Under the pieces are notes generated by a model. That model saw only the letters and a program-made list of their open reading frames with translations. It was not told the origin of the DNA and did no database searches. The translations under genes were made by a program, and so were the position numbers. A stretch of 42,237 bases of DNA from Desulfocapsa sp. (GTDB lineage Bacteria; Desulfobacterota; Desulfobulbia; Desulfobulbales; Desulfocapsaceae), in contig JAIPEF010000007.1 in the NCBI GenBank assembly GCA_021737265.1, forward strand, positions 1 to 42,237, given 5' to 3'. Positions 39,888 through 42,237 of the stretch are shown here, in pieces (position 1 is the first letter of the stretch; every line of letters starts with the position of its first letter).

Positions 39888-42125
39888 ATGAACGATAGCT
39901 TTGCCCCAGAGCAGCACATAAATCAGACAGCTGAGGAGGAGATTCCCCATCTCCGAGACTATCTCCGTATCATCACTAAGCGTAAACTTACAATCCTCAC
40001 GATCTTCGTCATCATATTACTCATTACTATTATAAGAACGTACACAACTACTCCCATCTATACCGCCTCATCACATGTTCTCATTGAACGAAATTTAAGC
40101 CCCAGTGCCCTGGATACTGGAATTTACTCATCTTACGATCCGAACTTTATGGCAACTCAGCTGGAGCTCATTCGCAGCACCAATGTTGCTCTCAAGGTTG
40201 TTAACAGGCTGGAGCTGGATACAAAATACAGGCATTACTTTTTTAACAATGAAAAAGCTAATCGCTCTTCACCTTTTTCATCAATAAAGGGCTTTGTCAG
40301 CAGCATCTTTTCACTGGAACCTAACGAACAAACGACCGATGCACCCAATAACGCAGAGCAGTTGAATCGTCCTGCTGCAAAGACTGATGCCGAGATTATT
40401 GCTGCACGTATCCGTGACAACCTTTCCATAAAACCTGTGAAAGGCACCAAAACCGTTCTTATCAGCTACAGTGATACGACTCCCGTCATTGCCAAGCTCA
40501 TTGTTGATTCAATCGTTCAAGCTTACATAGATGAAATTCTCGAGATAAAGCTGTCAACCAGTCGCTACTCACAACAATGGATGACTAATAAGGCTGAGGA
40601 AGAGAGACAGAAACTTGCTGATGCGGAAAAGAACCTGCACCAGTACGTGAAGAAAAATGACTTAGTGACAGTTGAAAACAAACTGAATTCAGCCTACCCG
40701 GAAAAACTTGCTGAACTGAGTTCACAATTGACAAAGGTCCAGGCAGAGTTAAAGGAATATGAAACCCTCTACAACCTGCTGCAAACTTCGGCAAAAAACT
40801 ATAAACAAATTGAAACACTCAAAGTATTCACCAGCAATGAAACTCTGCAGCAATTACACCAGAAAATCTCCCTCACTGACCAGACGATAAGAGATCTTTC
40901 AAAAAAATATGGCCCAAAACATCCTGCAATGATCAAAGCCAGGACCGAACATGATTTGTTAACAAGAGAAAAAACATCAACAATCGACAGGATTGTAGAC
41001 GCAACACGGAACTCCTATGAGCTTGCAAAGGCACGTGAAGTAAACCTGAAGCAGCTCATCGCTAAGACAAAAACGGATATGCTCAATGTAAATGAGCGGT
41101 TCATGCAATACTCAATCATGAAACGAGAAGTTGACATGAACCAGGCCCTCTACAACTCCCTAACCTCCAGCATCAAAAAAGCTACTGTCACGGAACAGAC
41201 CCAGGATGTGAAAATATGGGTACTCCGCAAGGCGGATCTCCCTGAAGCCCCCTCCAAACCCGACAAAAAACGAAGCATTGCCATGGGTCTTATTCTTGGC
41301 CTGTTGGGGGGAATAGGGATGGCCTTTTTTCTCGAATATTTGGACAACACCGTCAAAAACGGAGAAGGAATTGAGAAACGTTTCGGCCTTACAGTTCTGG
41401 GATCGGTCGAAGAGCTTCAGGGTAAATCTGACCACATTGAGACCTACCTCCTAAAAAATCCACTTTCACCTCTAGCCGAAAGTTATCGTCTCATTCGTTC
41501 CGGCCTGCTCCTTTCATCCCCTGACCACCCTCCCCGTTCCATACTCATCACAAGCATGGTTCCCCAGGAAGGAAAGACATCAACAACCAGCAATCTGGCA
41601 AGGATACTGGCCCAGAACAATAAAAAAGTTCTCATCATCGACTGCGACATGCGCAGGCCGCGAATGCACTCTCTCTTCGGCATGCCAAACTCCCATGGAC
41701 TGAGCAGCTACCTCTCAGGAAATACTGACAAAAGCCCCATATGTGCCAGTGAGAATGAGCTTGTCTTCCTTATCCCATCCGGCCCTGTTCCTCCTAACCC
41801 TGCCGAACTCCTCCATTCAACAAAAATGCAACTTCTTGTTGGTGAAATGCTAAAGAAATATGATTATGTTCTCCTTGATTCGCCGCCGATTCAGAGCGTT
41901 ACAGACAGTCTGACTCTCAGTAGTCTTGTGGATGGAACTCTTCTGGTAACCCGTTCCGGTAAAACCACCTTTGACATGATTGAATCAGGCCTGAAAAAAC
42001 TGCATGACGTGCGAGCAACTATCCTTGGTGTTGTTCTTAACGGACTGATTAAATCAAAGCATGATTCCGGCTACTATGGGTATTATGATTATTATAGTAG
42101 CCTCTTCAGACAAATCTGTGGGTGA
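39888..42125 (+). CDS. Wzc-type polysaccharide co-polymerase and tyrosine kinase
   Basis: The N-terminal Wzz domain has a first membrane helix (LTILTIFVIILLITIIRTY, about residues 30-50), a long coiled-coil periplasmic region (about 200-440) and a second helix (MGLILGLLGGIGMAFFLEYL). The C-terminal BY-kinase domain has Walker A SMVPQEGKTST, Walker A' VLIIDCDMRRPR and Walker B YVLLDSPP, and ends in the Tyr cluster SGYYGYYDYYSS that is autophosphorylated. It regulates chain length and export of the polysaccharide together with the Wza-like protein. The 745-aa fused form is like proteobacterial Wzc. Glycosyltransferase genes are expected just beyond the window. Confidence 0.92.
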   Translation: MNDSFAPEQHINQTAEEEIPHLRDYLRIITKRKLTILTIFVIILLITIIRTYTTTPIYTASSHVLIERNLSPSALDTGIYSSYDPNFMATQLELIRSTNVALKVVNRLELDTKYRHYFFNNEKANRSSPFSSIKGFVSSIFSLEPNEQTTDAPNNAEQLNRPAAKTDAEIIAARIRDNLSIKPVKGTKTVLISYSDTTPVIAKLIVDSIVQAYIDEILEIKLSTSRYSQQWMTNKAEEERQKLADAEKNLHQYVKKNDLVTVENKLNSAYPEKLAELSSQLTKVQAELKEYETLYNLLQTSAKNYKQIETLKVFTSNETLQQLHQKISLTDQTIRDLSKKYGPKHPAMIKARTEHDLLTREKTSTIDRIVDATRNSYELAKAREVNLKQLIAKTKTDMLNVNERFMQYSIMKREVDMNQALYNSLTSSIKKATVTEQTQDVKIWVLRKADLPEAPSKPDKKRSIAMGLILGLLGGIGMAFFLEYLDNTVKNGEGIEKRFGLTVLGSVEELQGKSDHIETYLLKNPLSPLAESYRLIRSGLLLSSPDHPPRSILITSMVPQEGKTSTTSNLARILAQNNKKVLIIDCDMRRPRMHSLFGMPNSHGLSSYLSGNTDKSPICASENELVFLIPSGPVPPNPAELLHSTKMQLLVGEMLKKYDYVLLDSPPIQSVTDSLTLSSLVDGTLLVTRSGKTTFDMIESGLKKLHDVRATILGVVLNGLIKSKHDSGYYGYYDYYSSLFRQICG

Positions 42126-42237
42126 TTTCAGGAACTGGTAAATTACCAAGCGTATGATACAGGGCTATTTCCCGTAGTTTATCGCTCCTAAAACCGTAAG
42201 ATTTTCTGATGGTCAGTTTTGCTTTGTTGTTAAAGCC
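42126..42237. other. window end, no gene seen
   Basis: The 112 bases after the kinase stop show no ORF, terminator or repeat I can support. Confidence 0.4.

Overview
The window looks like a chromosomal segment of a Gram-negative, probably anaerobic bacterium. The best guess is a Desulfobacterota member of the Desulfobulbales type. This is inferred from the style of the sensor kinases, the fused cysteine synthase/CysRS-like protein, the outer-membrane proteins and a possible selenoprotein. There is no 16S rRNA gene to prove it. No phage, plasmid or CRISPR locus was seen. The accessory character comes from small dispersed repeats and several decayed genes.

Layout. 0.1-2.4 kb: a LexA-type repressor and an alginate-export-like porin, both on the minus strand and each with a good sigma70-type promoter. 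2.5-8.6 kb: a minus-strand tripartite efflux operon (TolC-like lipoprotein, membrane fusion protein, RND pump) ending in a truncated aspartate-racemase-like remnant. 8.6-16 kb: single metabolic or housekeeping genes (Lcl/DUF1566 protein, glycogen debranching enzyme, SGNH hydrolase, exported OB-fold protein, ketopantoate-reductase-like enzyme, NT5C-type phosphatase, Nudix hydrolase). 15.9-19.4 kb: typA/bipA, followed by a tiny membrane-protein ORF with an in-frame UGA in a C-x-x-UGA context, and preceded by an SF2 helicase gene. 19.5-21 kb: a YdjM-like membrane protein and an exported protein, translationally coupled.

21.5-31.4 kb is a plus-strand signalling cluster. It holds a hybrid histidine kinase whose NMT1/THI5 sensor domain is truncated and frameshifted and whose ATP-binding motifs are altered. 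Next come a REC-PAS-PAS kinase whose receiver carries Asn in place of the phosphoacceptor Asp, a REC-HD-GYP protein, a REC-HK-REC hybrid kinase, an NtrC-type sigma54 activator and a lone receiver. After a tRNA-Arg(TCT) come a MORN-repeat lipoprotein, a CysK-CysRS fusion lacking recognisable HIGH and KMSKS motifs, and a DUF721/DciA-like gene whose start lies inside a repeat. 37-42 kb is the start of an exopolysaccharide export locus: an exported small protein, an outer-membrane beta-barrel, a Wza-like export protein and a Wzc-like tyrosine kinase.

Threaded through the intergenic spaces are about ten copies of a MITE-like element (terminal inverted repeat TGATGGCGTCGT...ACGACGCCATCA), four heptamer tandem repeats, and other palindromic repeats. 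The observations most worth testing are the candidate C-x-x-Sec mini-membrane protein after typA, the CysK/degenerate-CysRS fusion, and the MITE family that supplies start and stop codons to host genes.
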